Shown: positions 33,480 to 42,058 of the stretch, piece by piece | Numbering within the stretch: position 1 is the first letter of the stretch | Layout: the number at the start of each line of letters is the position of its first letter | DNA from: Acidicapsa acidisoli | Lineage (GTDB): Bacteria; Acidobacteriota; Terriglobia; Terriglobales; Acidobacteriaceae | Direction of reading: 5' to 3' | NCBI RefSeq assembly: GCF_025685625.1 | Contig: NZ_JAGSYI010000008.1 | Location: 1-64,000, forward strand | Length of the DNA: 64,000 nucleotides | Notes under the pieces: generated by a model | The model's database searches: none | The model's input: the letters and a program-made list of their open reading frames with translations, nothing else | What the model was told of the DNA's origin: nothing | Program-made: the position numbers and the translations under genes

Positions 33480-34676
33480 TTACTTCTGCACTGCCTGAGT
33501 GGAAGCGGTCGCACTACCGCCAGTCACAGACCCCATCGTGACTTGTGCCGGAGTGACAGGCGTACCAGCGACGTAAATCCTTTGCAATCCGCTGACGATC
33601 ACTTTCTCTCCTGGAGTGAGGCCAGATTGAATCACACGCAGGCCGTCTGCTATGGCTCCAGTTGCGACATCTTTGCGTTCCGCCACGTTACCGGGGCCAA
33701 CTACGTAGACATACTTCTGGTCCTGATCCGTAAGAATCGCCTTGTCATCCACCATGAGTGCCTGCACGGTACGTGTGCTTTCGAGCTGAACGCGCGCATA
33801 AAGACCTGGGGCGAAGAGATGGTCGGGATTGGGAAGGACAACGCGGGCACGAATGGTTCCGGTCGATGGATTGAGCTCGTTGTCGAGAAAATCGATCCTG
33901 CCGACATGAGGAAAGCCGGTCTCATTGGCCAACGCGACACGCACGGGGTTCGCCGAGCTCACTCCGCTTCCGCGATGTACTCTCTCCTGGAAACGTAAAT
34001 AACTCTGCTCATCGCAATCGAAGTACACATAGATGGGGTCTTGTGACACAACGGTGGTTAGCACTGTCTGATCGGCTTGCGCAAGATTTCCGCGCGTGAG
34101 CAGCGCCCGGCTGGTCCGTCCATCAATAGGAGATCGGACTTCCGTAAAAGATAGATTGAGTTCCGCCGTTGCAACCGCAGATTCTGCCTCATGCACGCGA
34201 GCAGTGCTCTGCGACAGATCGGAGTCACGATTTTGATATTCCTCTTGCGAAATCGCTTCGGAAGCATTCAGCTTTTGCGCCCTTTTCTCCTGAATGTCCG
34301 CGAATGCCGCCGCTGCTTGCTCTCGTTCCAGGCTCGCCTTTGCACTGTCGAGAGCATCACGGAAAGGTCGCGGATCAATGACGAACAGCAGATCACCGCG
34401 CTTTACGCTGTCTCCCTCCCGATACGCGACCTTATCGACATAGCCTGTCACCCTGGCCCGCACATCTACGGAATTGATGGATGCGACGCGGCCGTTGAAT
34501 TCATCAGACAGACGGATGGGCTTGGGCATGACCGCAGCTACTTGTACTGCCGCCGGTGAAGACGGTTTCTTGTCTGCTGCGGACTTACATCCTGCAAGCG
34601 GGATTGCCAGAGTCGCCGCACAGGTGCAGACAAGCAGAAGATGGCTGAACGGAATTCGACGTGCGAAGAAATGCAT
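33480..34676 (-). CDS. RND periplasmic adaptor (MexA/AcrA family)
   Basis: 398 residues with a lipobox ('AIPLAGCKSAADKK'). A biotinyl-lipoyl half-motif ('VRARVTGYVDKVAYREGDSVKRGDLLFVIDPRPF') precedes the coiled-coil hairpin rich in Ala/Glu/Arg (about 105-175) and the beta-barrel 'RSPIDGRTSRALLTRGNLAQ'. C-terminal membrane-proximal domain contains 'VIQSGLTPGEKVIVSGLQRI'. The gene starts 42 bp after the SRPBCC gene stop and leads into the pump gene. It joins the pump to the outer-membrane channel. Confidence 0.95.
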   Translation of the reverse strand: MHFFARRIPFSHLLLVCTCAATLAIPLAGCKSAADKKPSSPAAVQVAAVMPKPIRLSDEFNGRVASINSVDVRARVTGYVDKVAYREGDSVKRGDLLFVIDPRPFRDALDSAKASLEREQAAAAFADIQEKRAQKLNASEAISQEEYQNRDSDLSQSTARVHEAESAVATAELNLSFTEVRSPIDGRTSRALLTRGNLAQADQTVLTTVVSQDPIYVYFDCDEQSYLRFQERVHRGSGVSSANPVRVALANETGFPHVGRIDFLDNELNPSTGTIRARVVLPNPDHLFAPGLYARVQLESTRTVQALMVDDKAILTDQDQKYVYVVGPGNVAERKDVATGAIADGLRVIQSGLTPGEKVIVSGLQRIYVAGTPVTPAQVTMGSVTGGSATASTQAVQK

Positions 34677-34718
34677 TTGAAGTTCTCCATTGTGATCCTG
34701 CGTTCTACTGGTGCGGAT

Positions 34719-35333
34719 TTACAAAACCGGGCTACGATCTGTCGCAGAGCGTTGCTTGAGGTTGCTCAGCCAGAGATCATGTGCGTTATGCATCGCCTCC
34801 GGTTCCTTCTTGCGTAGTTCGACTGCCCCGGGCCCTTTCACAACTTCTTCCGTCACAACATGGCAACCGTCGGTTGTTTTCGACAGAAGGTATGTGTGAT
34901 AGCCATTCGTCCTTGGAGCGTCGCCAAACCACCCAATGCGGCTGTTTGGCACGAACTCATGCACGCGGCTCTCAACGTGGTGACCGTTGGTGTCCCACGA
35001 AAACTGCGTTCCCTCATGCAGCTTTCCATCGGGGCTGTTCAGCAGCTTGACATTGTGGGAGTTCGGATACCACGTAGGCCAAGCCTGAGCATCAGCGATA
35101 TCGGCGAAGACCTTGTCGCAAGATGCGTGGATAACAATTTCGTTGTGAACAAACAGGTCTGCCTGCTCCGGATGAAAGCCCTCCGGCCAATGTGTGTCCT
35201 TGGAGCGCAGTGCTCCGTCTGAGTTGAAGGTCAGAGCCTCATTCGTAGCTTTCGATCGTGCCGGTTGAGCGCGACCCATAGTGACGGCTACCGTTACCAC
35301 CACGAACAACATCACAACTCTCCAGACTGACAC
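34719..35333 (-). CDS. Exported SRPBCC/START-like protein
   Basis: A 204-residue protein with a signal peptide ('VVMLFVVVTVAVTMGRAQPA'). The rest matches the SRPBCC/polyketide-cyclase fold: 'IVIHASCDKVFADIADAQAWPTWYPNSHNVKLL', 'FSWDTNGHHVESRVHEFVPNSRIGW', 'HVVTEEVVKGPGAVELRKK'. Such domains bind hydrophobic ligands in a helix-grip pocket, here presumably in the periplasm. It is the first full gene of the efflux operon, 42 bp before the adaptor, so it may hold or present the pump's substrate. This link is inference. Confidence 0.8.
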   Translation of the reverse strand: MSVWRVVMLFVVVTVAVTMGRAQPARSKATNEALTFNSDGALRSKDTHWPEGFHPEQADLFVHNEIVIHASCDKVFADIADAQAWPTWYPNSHNVKLLNSPDGKLHEGTQFSWDTNGHHVESRVHEFVPNSRIGWFGDAPRTNGYHTYLLSKTTDGCHVVTEEVVKGPGAVELRKKEPEAMHNAHDLWLSNLKQRSATDRSPVL

Positions 35334-35397
35334 TTTGTTTTTCTCCGTAGTTTTCTATAGTGAGGAGCGGACCGAACGAGTGCTGAGTTCCGTTCTG

Positions 35398-35514
35398 CTA
35401 AGACAACCCGTAGTATGCCGATTCGACCAGGATGCTCGCTGTGGCGTAGCCGATTTCTGACGAAACGCCCGTAAGGACAATGGTTCCTTGCTGCTTTGCA
35501 TCCGACTTGCTCAT
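35398..35514 (-). pseudogene. Truncated SDR (N-terminal 38 codons)
   Basis: The minus-strand frame reads 'MSKSDAKQQ', then 'GTIVLTGVSSEIGYATASIL', which is the first strand and dinucleotide-binding loop of a short-chain dehydrogenase, and stops after 'AYYGLS'. The remaining ~210 codons are missing. It lies directly opposite the TetR gene with the operator pair between them, so it is probably the former regulated target whose body was deleted when the efflux genes came to lie downstream. Confidence 0.65.
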
Positions 35515-35551
35515 TGCCGGCCTCCAGTGAAGCGTCGATACCGCCCATATA

Positions 35552-35595
35552 CAAGTAGATACTTATATTCAAGAAAGGATGCAAGTACTTACTTG
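35552..35595. promoter_or_regulatory. Paired palindromic operator of the TetR regulator
   Basis: Two sites of the form CAAGTA-NN-TACTTR occur 30 bp apart in the divergent promoter region: CAAGTAGATACTTA (35552-35565) and the perfect palindrome CAAGTACTTACTTG (35582-35595). They lie between the TetR start (35618) and the minus-strand SDR stub/efflux operon (start 35514). Such spacing is typical of autoregulated TetR repressors. Predicted as the binding sites of the neighbouring protein. Confidence 0.65.
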
Positions 35596-35617
35596 GAAAA
35601 TGTGAGAACATCAAGGC

Positions 35618-36241
35618 ATGTCAGTTTTTGTCCCAGATCGGAAGCGAAACGTTCGGGGAGAACGCCGTGTGGCAAGCCTGCTCGACGCCGCCGGCAGCGT
35701 TTTCGGAGAGCTTGGCTACCACGCGGCAACCACGAACGCCATTGCTGCCGAAGCGAAGGTTTCCCCGGCAACGCTGTATCAGTTCTTTCCAGACAAGGAA
35801 GCTATCGCCGATGCGCTCGTGGCCCGTTACGCAATGGATCTGGCGAAAGAGGAACGAGCTGCGGACACTCAGAAACTTGCGTCAGCGTCTTTGGAAGAGG
35901 CCATCCGGCAGGTCACCGGAGTCGTGATCGAGTTTCATCGGAAGCATCCTGCATTTCGTACTCTATACGCAGAGGCTCCTCTTTCGAAGGACACCGTCGA
36001 ACAAAAACGCCTCCTCGTTCAAACCTTCATCGACATCGTCTCCAAGGTGCTAAGTACAAGAAATCCCAAACTCGATAAGCGGGACGCTCTCTGGAGTGCA
36101 GAAATTGTCCTGACCGCCTTGATAGGTTTCCTGCCGGCTCTGGCAGGTCGCAAGGCATCTGACCGGTCGCGAATGATCGACGCCTTAAATCAAATGCTGG
36201 CGCGCTACCTGGAGCCTGTGCTCAAGCCGCCTATACGTTAG
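35618..36241 (+). CDS. TetR/AcrR-family transcriptional regulator
   Basis: A 207-residue regulator. HTH: 'RVASLLDAAGSVFGELGYHAATTNAIAAEAKVSPATLYQFFPDKEAIADAL' (residues about 17-67), with a larger helical ligand domain behind it containing 'FHRKHPAFRTLYAEAPLS'. It is read away from the SDR-stub/SRPBCC/RND operon and has the operator pair in its own promoter, so it likely represses both itself and the efflux genes and is released by a small ligand. The inducer cannot be read from sequence. Confidence 0.93.
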   Translation: MSVFVPDRKRNVRGERRVASLLDAAGSVFGELGYHAATTNAIAAEAKVSPATLYQFFPDKEAIADALVARYAMDLAKEERAADTQKLASASLEEAIRQVTGVVIEFHRKHPAFRTLYAEAPLSKDTVEQKRLLVQTFIDIVSKVLSTRNPKLDKRDALWSAEIVLTALIGFLPALAGRKASDRSRMIDALNQMLARYLEPVLKPPIR

Positions 36242-36347
36242 GGGCCGGTTCTTCACGCCGGCGGAGATGATCGCTTAATTTGATCAAATTCCGTCTACGC
36301 GATCTAGAAAATCGGCCATTCGCAATGTGGACGGCCGGGTGATCCGC

Positions 36348-36480
36348 TCAATTGATTTCCGCGACGGCCTCGCCAAATAGGCCGCGATCGAGGTGATCGA
36401 CGGCGTCGGGTAGCTCCGAAGGGAGTCTGGATGGGAACGCCTGTAAACGCCGACGGTAACTCCGCGAACCAATCTCATAA
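36348..36480 (-). pseudogene. 3' fragment of a second MDR quinone oxidoreductase
   Basis: The minus-strand frame ends 'LPDAVDHLDRGLFGEAVAEIN', nearly identical to the ending of the intact gene at 27690-28733 ('LPDAVDHLDRGPFGKVVVEIN'). Before it 'IGSRSYRRRLQAF' aligns with 'VGSRDDMEELLAF' there, with a gap of about 14 codons. About 130 bp survive; the rest is gone. It shows that this locus carried a second copy of the oxidoreductase. Confidence 0.7.
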
Positions 36481-36784
36481 GCGTTAAGACGGGTCTGGGC
36501 GGCGGAGACATTTGCAGTTGAGGCTATCCAAGAATCAGGAAAGCTGGCCCCACGCAAGCAAACATGCCTGAATTCTGGTCCTCATGAAAGTCGGCTAGGC
36601 TCCATGGTTTCACGGGCCGGGAACTAGACGAGAAATAGCCCCTCTCGTACAGGCGCCAACTTTTCAATTGTCGCCAACAGGCGTGTGTGTTGAGAAAGTC
36701 GATATCCACGCTCAGCCGAGAAACCGATCAAAGGACGACTTAAGGTGTCAGGGGTGGCCGAATGATTCGTATTGGGCGGCAGGC

Positions 36785-37495
36785 TCAGACCACTCTTCGC
36801 GCAGCTCTAAAACGAAGCTCTTCCACATTGAGCTCTCCAATCTCCATGTCTCGAAAGAAGACTCTGTAAAGCCCTGGTGTGATTAACTCAAATCCTAACT
36901 CTTCGAAGCGGAATACTTCGCTGATGAAAACTCTGTTCTTGTGCCAGCTGATGTCGCCGCTATTGTTCACCCGTCGCAGCAGGAGAGCCTTCGGGTACGT
37001 AAACTCTGGAAACTTGCGCGGCAGTCGGATCGAGCTAGGGATGTAGAGACTTGCGGGAACTTGGTTGTGCAGGCCCTCATGCGGGCGCTCGTTATTGAAC
37101 ACGTAGCGAAAGTTATCGAAGCGGCTCTGCTGTGCGCGAAGGGATGCCGCAGGCGGTTTCGTCGTGTCCTCCTTCAGCGTGCGATGCATCCGCTCATGGC
37201 GGCCGTTTTGTTGCGGTCGGCCTGCTTGAATGCGTTCATGCACGATCCCGAGCTTCATCCAGCCGAGCGAGAGCTTCGACAGCCCCAGAAGCCCCGTGCC
37301 CGCAAACGGTGCGCCGTTGTCGGTCCTGATCCGTGCTGGGACCCCGTACTCTCGCATGGCTGCTTCGCAGATCGCTCGAACCTGGCTGAGGTCCATACGC
37401 GAGACGATCTGGCAACGAATCAAAAAGCGACTATGCGCGTCAGTGATCGTGAACGGATCACAGCGCTTGCCGTCGCCGGTGGTGAAGTAGCCTTG
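36785..37495 (-). pseudogene. IS481-type transposase, 5'-truncated by a group II intron
   Basis: The frame reads from about 37492 to 36785: 'GYFTTGDGKRCDPFTITDAHSRFL', 'RTDNGAPFAGTG' (DDE Asp), 'GIVHERIQAGRPQQNGRHERMHRTLK' with the catalytic Glu, and a C-terminal tail. This is the rve-type integrase core of IS481-family elements; the N-terminal HTH half is not found. The upstream edge coincides with the 3' end of a group II intron at 37495, so the intron inserted into the transposase gene and the other half was later lost. The outer IS end may lie near 36745. Confidence 0.8.
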
Positions 37496-39550
37496 TAGGG
37501 TCGAGCATCAGCGCCGTGCGGCATTGCTGCCGCCGGGTTCTGATGCCCGCCCTCCGAACCGGACGTGCACCTTTCGTTATGCATCCGGCTCTCCGGGAAC
37601 ACTGATGTATGCAGGAGTGCGCATCCAGCCTCTGCGGAAGCGTTCCACGCGCAGCATGGAGAGAAGGAACTGCTCGACATTGCCTTCACGCCATAGCTTG
37701 CGAGTAGGACGAAGTAGACTCGGCAGTCGCACTAGCCGTGTCCTCTTGTGATGGAGCTTCTTATGCTTCTTCATCAGCCAACGCCAGATGCAGTCCCCGA
37801 CATAGAAGTCGAGTGCGGCGAACTGACGGCTTGCGCCGGTGCAGAAGCGATAGTAGTTTCCCCATCCCCGCAGAACAGGATTAAGTTTCTGGAGAAGCTC
37901 AGACAGCGACCAGAGCGTATTAGCGCCCTTGGTCATCTGCTTCACCATGTACCGAAGGTCCGCTCGTTTGCTGGTCGGTATCTCGATCCTCGGCATATAA
38001 CCGAATCGCGGATGCCATTTATAGCGCACCCGTTGACTGAGGAACTGGAAGCCCTCGGTCAGATCAGAGACCCGCGTCTTATCGATGGATAGCTCCAACT
38101 TCATCGACTCCCGCAGGTAATTCGCAAGGTCTGCCTTTTCCTGCTCAGCTTGCTCGCGAGTACCAGATACAAGAACCACGAAGTCATCTGCATATCGAAT
38201 CGGGAAGAACACTGCCCGTCCAGCTTTACGGTCCGTCATGCGTGCCCACAACGCCGCTGTCGTAGAATCACTCTTGCGGCGGGCCTGGAGTTTTCGACGA
38301 TGGTGCGTCCACCGCTCGTATCGTTCCTCGATGATGCCGAGGGCGATGTTCGCAAGCAGCGGTGAGATCACACCACCTTGCGGAGTGCCTTTGTCTGTCG
38401 GAAGCAGGAAGCCGTCCGCTAGAACTCCAGCCTTCAGGAACTTTGCGATCAACCTCGTGACCTTGCCATCGATGACGCGAGCGCGAACCCGCTTCATCAA
38501 CTGATGGTGATCGATGTTGTCGAAGCAGCCCTTGATATCTCCTTCGATGACCCACTGGTAGGGCGTCCTCTGACGCCGGCCATCCTCTGCCGTCGCTCGC
38601 GGTCGCATGCACATCCGGATATGCTCCAAGGCGCCGTGGCAGCCTCGGCCGGGCCTGAACCCGTACGACACATGCCAGAAGCCAGCCTCGAAGATCGGCT
38701 CCAGGATATTCTTGACCGCGCATTGAACTACGCGATCACGCACGGTCGGGATCCCGAGGGGTCGGAACTTCCCCGGTTGACGTGGCTTGGGGATCAGCTT
38801 CCGCCGTGAGGGGCTCGGCTTGTACCGGCCACTCTTCAGGTCGCCATGGAGTTGTTCGAGGAACAACTCCATACCCATCGCCACTTTGATTCCCGCTATT
38901 GTCATCCCGTCGACCCCGGCAGTACGACGCCCTTTGTTTAGAGCGATTTTCCGCCAGGCGCACCGCAGATTGCGGAGGTCTGTAATCCAGTTCCACAAGT
39001 CGCGGTAGCTGTCTTCAGGATGTGTCCTGCTCCATTGATAGAGCTTGCATTGCACGCTGAGGAGCCAAGCCTCATCAGCCTGATCACCCAAGTCCATGGA
39101 TGGTTCCTCCGTCTTCGCAACTCTGTCAGTTCCTTGCCTGCCTTCGCCATGCACACGGCTTTCCCGTGTTCGGACTACTACGCAGGCTCCGCCCCGTCGA
39201 TTCACCATCTCCAGTCTCCGTGGCTAGCCCGGCTCCGTTGCCGGGCGGTCAATCGGGGTTCCCATGTTCCAGTTCTCGACCTTCATCTCGTAGGTGGCAT
39301 ACTTTACCCCTGGCGATTCAGAGCGACGATCCATGAGGAGATCACCGTCGCTGAGTCCGATTTCCGGACCCGCCAGTGGAGAACTTCAAGCCCCACCAAC
39401 TCAGATCGCATAAACTCCCGGTCCCATCTGACCTACTTCGGGAGCATTGAGCTATTCAAGACAGAGGCGTCCATAAGAACAAATCAACGCCGCGAATCGC
39501 GCCACGGGCGTCCTACGTTGCGTGAGGACAAACGCATCCGCTGGATGACA
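37495..39550 (-). mobile_element. Group II intron with maturase ORF
   Basis: The 3' end is well supported: domain V (37556-37591; helix GAGCCGGATGC / GCACGTCCGGTTC on the minus strand) followed by domain VI, whose arms GGGCATCAG and CTGATGCTC (37540-37548 and 37503-37511) enclose a GC-rich loop, then the terminal ACCCTAC at the junction with the transposase. Domains II/III are suggested upstream of the ORF by the 'GCGTAGTAGTCCGA..ACGGGAAAGCCGT' block near 39160-39190. The 5' end is set only by loss of homology with hydrolase upstream DNA near 39550 and is approximate. EBS/IBS pairing was not determined. Confidence 0.75.
37577..39097 (-). CDS. ltrA: Group II intron reverse transcriptase/maturase (LtrA-like)
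   Basis: 506 residues from ATG 39097 (GGAGGAACCATCC upstream); an upstream open part to 39208 lies in intron RNA. RT motifs: 'KFRPLGIPTVRDRVVQCAVK', 'SYGFRPGRGCHGALEHIR', 'VIEGDIKGCFDNIDHHQL', 'GTPQGGVISPLLANIAL' and the polymerase site 'IRYADDFVVLV'. A maturase X domain follows ('LNPVLRGWGNYYRF'). No C-terminal HNH endonuclease with paired CxxC is seen, so it likely uses endonuclease-independent retrohoming. The stop codon lies within intron domain V, as is usual. It looks intact. Confidence 0.95.
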   Translation of the reverse strand: MDLGDQADEAWLLSVQCKLYQWSRTHPEDSYRDLWNWITDLRNLRCAWRKIALNKGRRTAGVDGMTIAGIKVAMGMELFLEQLHGDLKSGRYKPSPSRRKLIPKPRQPGKFRPLGIPTVRDRVVQCAVKNILEPIFEAGFWHVSYGFRPGRGCHGALEHIRMCMRPRATAEDGRRQRTPYQWVIEGDIKGCFDNIDHHQLMKRVRARVIDGKVTRLIAKFLKAGVLADGFLLPTDKGTPQGGVISPLLANIALGIIEERYERWTHHRRKLQARRKSDSTTAALWARMTDRKAGRAVFFPIRYADDFVVLVSGTREQAEQEKADLANYLRESMKLELSIDKTRVSDLTEGFQFLSQRVRYKWHPRFGYMPRIEIPTSKRADLRYMVKQMTKGANTLWSLSELLQKLNPVLRGWGNYYRFCTGASRQFAALDFYVGDCIWRWLMKKHKKLHHKRTRLVRLPSLLRPTRKLWREGNVEQFLLSMLRVERFRRGWMRTPAYISVPGEPDA

Positions 39551-39624
39551 GCCTCATCAGCAGAGACGGTTCTTGGTCTTTGAAACCCACCGCAGAACTC
39601 AACAAAAAGGAACTGGAGACAGCT
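39209..39624. other. Intron 5' RNA region and hydrolase upstream region
   Basis: 39209 to about 39550 has no gene and should form the intron's domain I-III RNA (minus strand). From 39551 to 39624 the DNA (for example GACGGTTCTTGGTCTTTGAAACCCACCG) matches, in opposite orientation, the region 63783-63836 upstream of the third hydrolase copy, so it is the conserved promoter and leader of that hydrolase family. Confidence 0.55.
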
Positions 39625-40401
39625 ATGTTCAATCGATTCGCCGTATTCGCCACAATGTTATGTGCTGCCGCCCTGTCGAGTCCCCTAAACTTACAAGCAC
39701 AGCAATCCGAAGTGAAGAATATCGTTCTCGTCCACGGTGCCTGGGCGGACGGTTCGGGCTGGAGGGGCGTTTACGACAACCTTGTCAAGCGTGGCTTCAA
39801 CGTCAGCATCGTCCAAGAGCCGGAGACGTCGTTTCAGGATGATGTCACCGCAGTGAAGCGTATCCTCGCACTGCAAAACGGACCGACCATCCTTGTCGCA
39901 CACAGCTACGGGGGATCCGTTGTCACCGAAGCGGGCACCGATCCATCCGTTGTCGGATTGGTGTATGTCGCAGCTCACATGCCTGATGCGGGAGAAAGTG
40001 AATCTGCGGATGGAAAGCTCTTCCCAAGTGCTCTCAGCAAATCTGACGCAGAAAAGACGACGACAGATGGGTTCACTTATCTCGACCCCACGCAGTTTCA
40101 TTTTTTCTTTGCAGCCGATCTGCCTGTTGAGCAGGCCGACTTTATGTCCCACTCCCAGGTATTCAACAACGCCGTGAATTTCAAGGCAGTCATCACCACG
40201 CCCGCATGGAGAGAAAAACCGAGTTGGATGGTAGTCGCTGGGGCGGATAGAACGATCAACCCGGACCTCGAACGGTTTTATGCGGCGCGAGCCAACAGCG
40301 ACACGATCGAAGTCGCAGGCGCGAGTCATTGCGTTTATGTGTCCCACCCCAAAGAGGTCGCAGATGTAATTGAGAGTGCCGCACGAGCGGTTTCGAAATA
40401 G
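39625..40401 (+). CDS. Exported alpha/beta hydrolase (copy A)
   Basis: 258 residues with a signal peptide ('AVFATMLCAAALSSPLNLQAQQ'). The ATG at 39625 follows GGAGACAGCT. Core motifs: oxyanion 'VLVHGAWADGSGW', nucleophile elbow 'AHSYGGS' (Ser94), acidic 'ADRTINPDLE' and His235 in 'GASHCVYVSHP'. This is the salicylate-esterase/AB-hydrolase type often annotated only as alpha/beta hydrolase. It closely resembles copy B at 58645-59430 and the fragment at 63617-63766; all share leader sequence and the 'VLVHGAWADGS' start. Substrate unknown; probably an ester cleaved in the periplasm. Confidence 0.88.
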   Translation: MFNRFAVFATMLCAAALSSPLNLQAQQSEVKNIVLVHGAWADGSGWRGVYDNLVKRGFNVSIVQEPETSFQDDVTAVKRILALQNGPTILVAHSYGGSVVTEAGTDPSVVGLVYVAAHMPDAGESESADGKLFPSALSKSDAEKTTTDGFTYLDPTQFHFFFAADLPVEQADFMSHSQVFNNAVNFKAVITTPAWREKPSWMVVAGADRTINPDLERFYAARANSDTIEVAGASHCVYVSHPKEVADVIESAARAVSK

Positions 40402-40514
40402 CTCGAACTGCGCGAGGAGTCCGCACACCCGGACTTCGTCAGCGGCAGCAAACCAGGGCCAATGGCGTCGGTCGCCAATTCGTGCCCTCGATTAAGCGCT
40501 GGCAGCGTGGTGGA

Positions 40515-40547
40515 GACTCCCCCTGAGCTTTTCAGCTCGGGGGAGTC
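40515..40547 (+). terminator. Strong hairpin downstream of hydrolase A
   Basis: GACTCCCCC-T-GAGC pairs with GCTCGGGGGAGTC around TTTTCA: 13 base pairs with one bulged T. No T-run follows. It lies 113 bp after the hydrolase stop in an otherwise empty stretch (40402-40744). Confidence 0.5.
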
Positions 40548-40744
40548 CTACGTGTGCGTTTTGCCTATCAGACAAGAACTGACGCCAAGCGGAAGTAACT
40601 AAGGCCAGCGTGGGATGTTAGAGCGCGTTTGAAAAGTCTTTCTACGTCGTGGGGAAGGCTGAGTCGAAGTTGGTCGCAGCGTTGACCGAACAAACTGTGT
40701 CGCACTGTAGTGGAAAACCCTTGTTGTACGTCTCGAGAAACAAT

Positions 40745-40969
40745 CTAGTAGGCTGGCACTAATCGGTCGAACCACGGCAATTCAGTTTCGTTAGAGTGGC
40801 AGCTATAGCAAGAGTGCTTGAGTATTGCCTTGACCTCAGGAGGAGCCTGTATATCAGCGCTTACCGGTGGATTCTTCAGTTCAGGCCGGACGAACTGAAG
40901 TCCCGCGAAAATGAGCACTCCAATCCCGAAGAATCGAAGCAGCATCGGAAGGTACGGAGCCTTTGGCAT
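40745..40969 (-). pseudogene. N-terminal part of a Haem_bd-P460 cytochrome, inverted
   Basis: The 74 residues read 'RFFGIGVLIFAGLQFVRPELKNPPVSADIQAPPEVKAILKHSCYSCHSNET...LVPAY' and stop. This is the anchor and haem-binding half (C-Y-S-C-H) of the protein intact at 61126-62100, nearly residue for residue. The frame ends where the intact gene continues 'WIVSSDVQRARAHL'. The rest of the gene lies on the opposite strand from 41176. An inversion of about 440 bp (40745 to about 41175) therefore split the gene. Confidence 0.75.
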
Positions 40970-41175
40970 AGAACGGTTCTACAAATAGCTAAGTGTGGGG
41001 TATCTAAGCAACAGGTTGACTCCTGTTCACCCGCCTCCTAAAGTCCCGACGAGAGGCACCGAGGTAGTCACGCCTCCGTGCTCTGGTAAAGACGGGAACC
41101 CATTTTTCCCTGCGCCCAAGCTTGAGGGCGGAAACTTGGTTTGTAACCAACCGGATGCCTGCCACTCAGGCCCGG

Positions 41176-41590
41176 GCGCACCTGAACTTTTCAGAGATCG
41201 GAGCTCTTCCCGAAGTGCAGCAAAAGTCGGCCTATTCGACGCCTTCAATCAGATTCGGCTAGTGCGATGCTTCCCCCGAGATATCAGACGGTACATTCGG
41301 ACTCGGTTGTCACTCTGGAACAGCTGGCCATTCTGCGGAAGTATCTAACAACTCTATCGCTGGACTCTCAGGCCACCCCCTCCCAGGCTAAGGCAGCAGA
41401 CGGCGAATACATGCGGTGGATCGAAGGTTGTGGAAACATTCGCACCGTTCAGAGCATGCTTGCCGAAGTGCCCTTCCATCCAGAGTACAAGACGTGGAAA
41501 CAGATCAGCAGCACGGAGAGCGCTTCGCGAAAATCCTGCACCACGCTGCAGGCTGCTCTTCAGGCGCTGGTCTCACAAAAACCAAGCTGA
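41176..41590 (+). pseudogene. Remainder of the split Haem_bd-P460 cytochrome
   Basis: Three frames carry successive pieces: 'AHLNFSEIGALPEVQQ' from 41176, then 'GLFDAFNQIRL' in a second frame, then 'VTLEQLAILRKYLTTLSLDSQ' to 'HPEYKTWKQISSTES' in a third. All align with residues about 83-205 of the intact protein at 61126-62100. The P460 haem end is missing. It is a decayed pseudogene continuing the inverted fragment at 40745-40969. Confidence 0.75.
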
Positions 41591-41629
41591 GCCTGCACTC
41601 ACGCCACCACATGAAAGAGACGTAACGAT

Positions 41630-41908
41630 ATGAGCCGCATTTTCATCGCCAGATCTTCAGACGGACTTGGACTGATGGTGGCGCAATTGTTACTCGAACA
41701 GGACCACTCCGTCGTCTTACATGCGCGCAGTGTCCAACGCGCTGAAGCAGCCCATCGCAGACTTCTTGGGGCCGAAGCCATCGTCACCGGCGATCTCGCC
41801 AGCCTGCAACAGATGCGTTCGGTGGCAGATCAGGTCAACGTACTCGGGACCTTCGACGCCATCATTCACAACGTAGCTGTCGGCTACCGCGAACCGCGGC
41901 GCGTCGAA
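41630..41908 (+). pseudogene. N-terminal fragment of a short-chain dehydrogenase
   Basis: The plus strand reads 'MSRIFIARSSDGLGLMVAQLLL', 'HARSVQRAEAAHRRL', 'GDLASLQQMRSVADQVN', 'FDAIIHNVAVGYREPRRVE': a typical SDR beginning up to the region before the catalytic Tyr. After about 41905 the frame stays open for 160 more codons, but these are the antisense of the response-regulator and sigma-factor genes. The SDR body has been lost at a junction with the truncated response regulator. Confidence 0.7.
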
Positions 41909-42058
41909 CCGGAGGAACTTCGACACGTCATGCTCCAGAGCCATCAGCGGGCAGTTCACGACGGTCACGGAGTAACCCTCTTCTTCGAGGAGAACTGCCC
42001 TGGCTTCAGGGCCGCTGACATCATCGTCGACGCAGAGACTGCAATATCTTTCACTCAT
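41908..42058 (-). pseudogene. N-terminal fragment of a response regulator
   Basis: The ATG at 42058 overlaps the sigma-factor stop (ATGAGTGA). The frame reads 'MSERYCSLCVDDDVSGPEARAVLLEEEGYSVTVVNCPLMALEHDVSKF', i.e. the first strand with the acidic pair and first helix of a receiver domain, then meets the SDR junction before the phosphoacceptor Asp. The overlap indicates it was coupled to the sigma factor. Confidence 0.65.
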
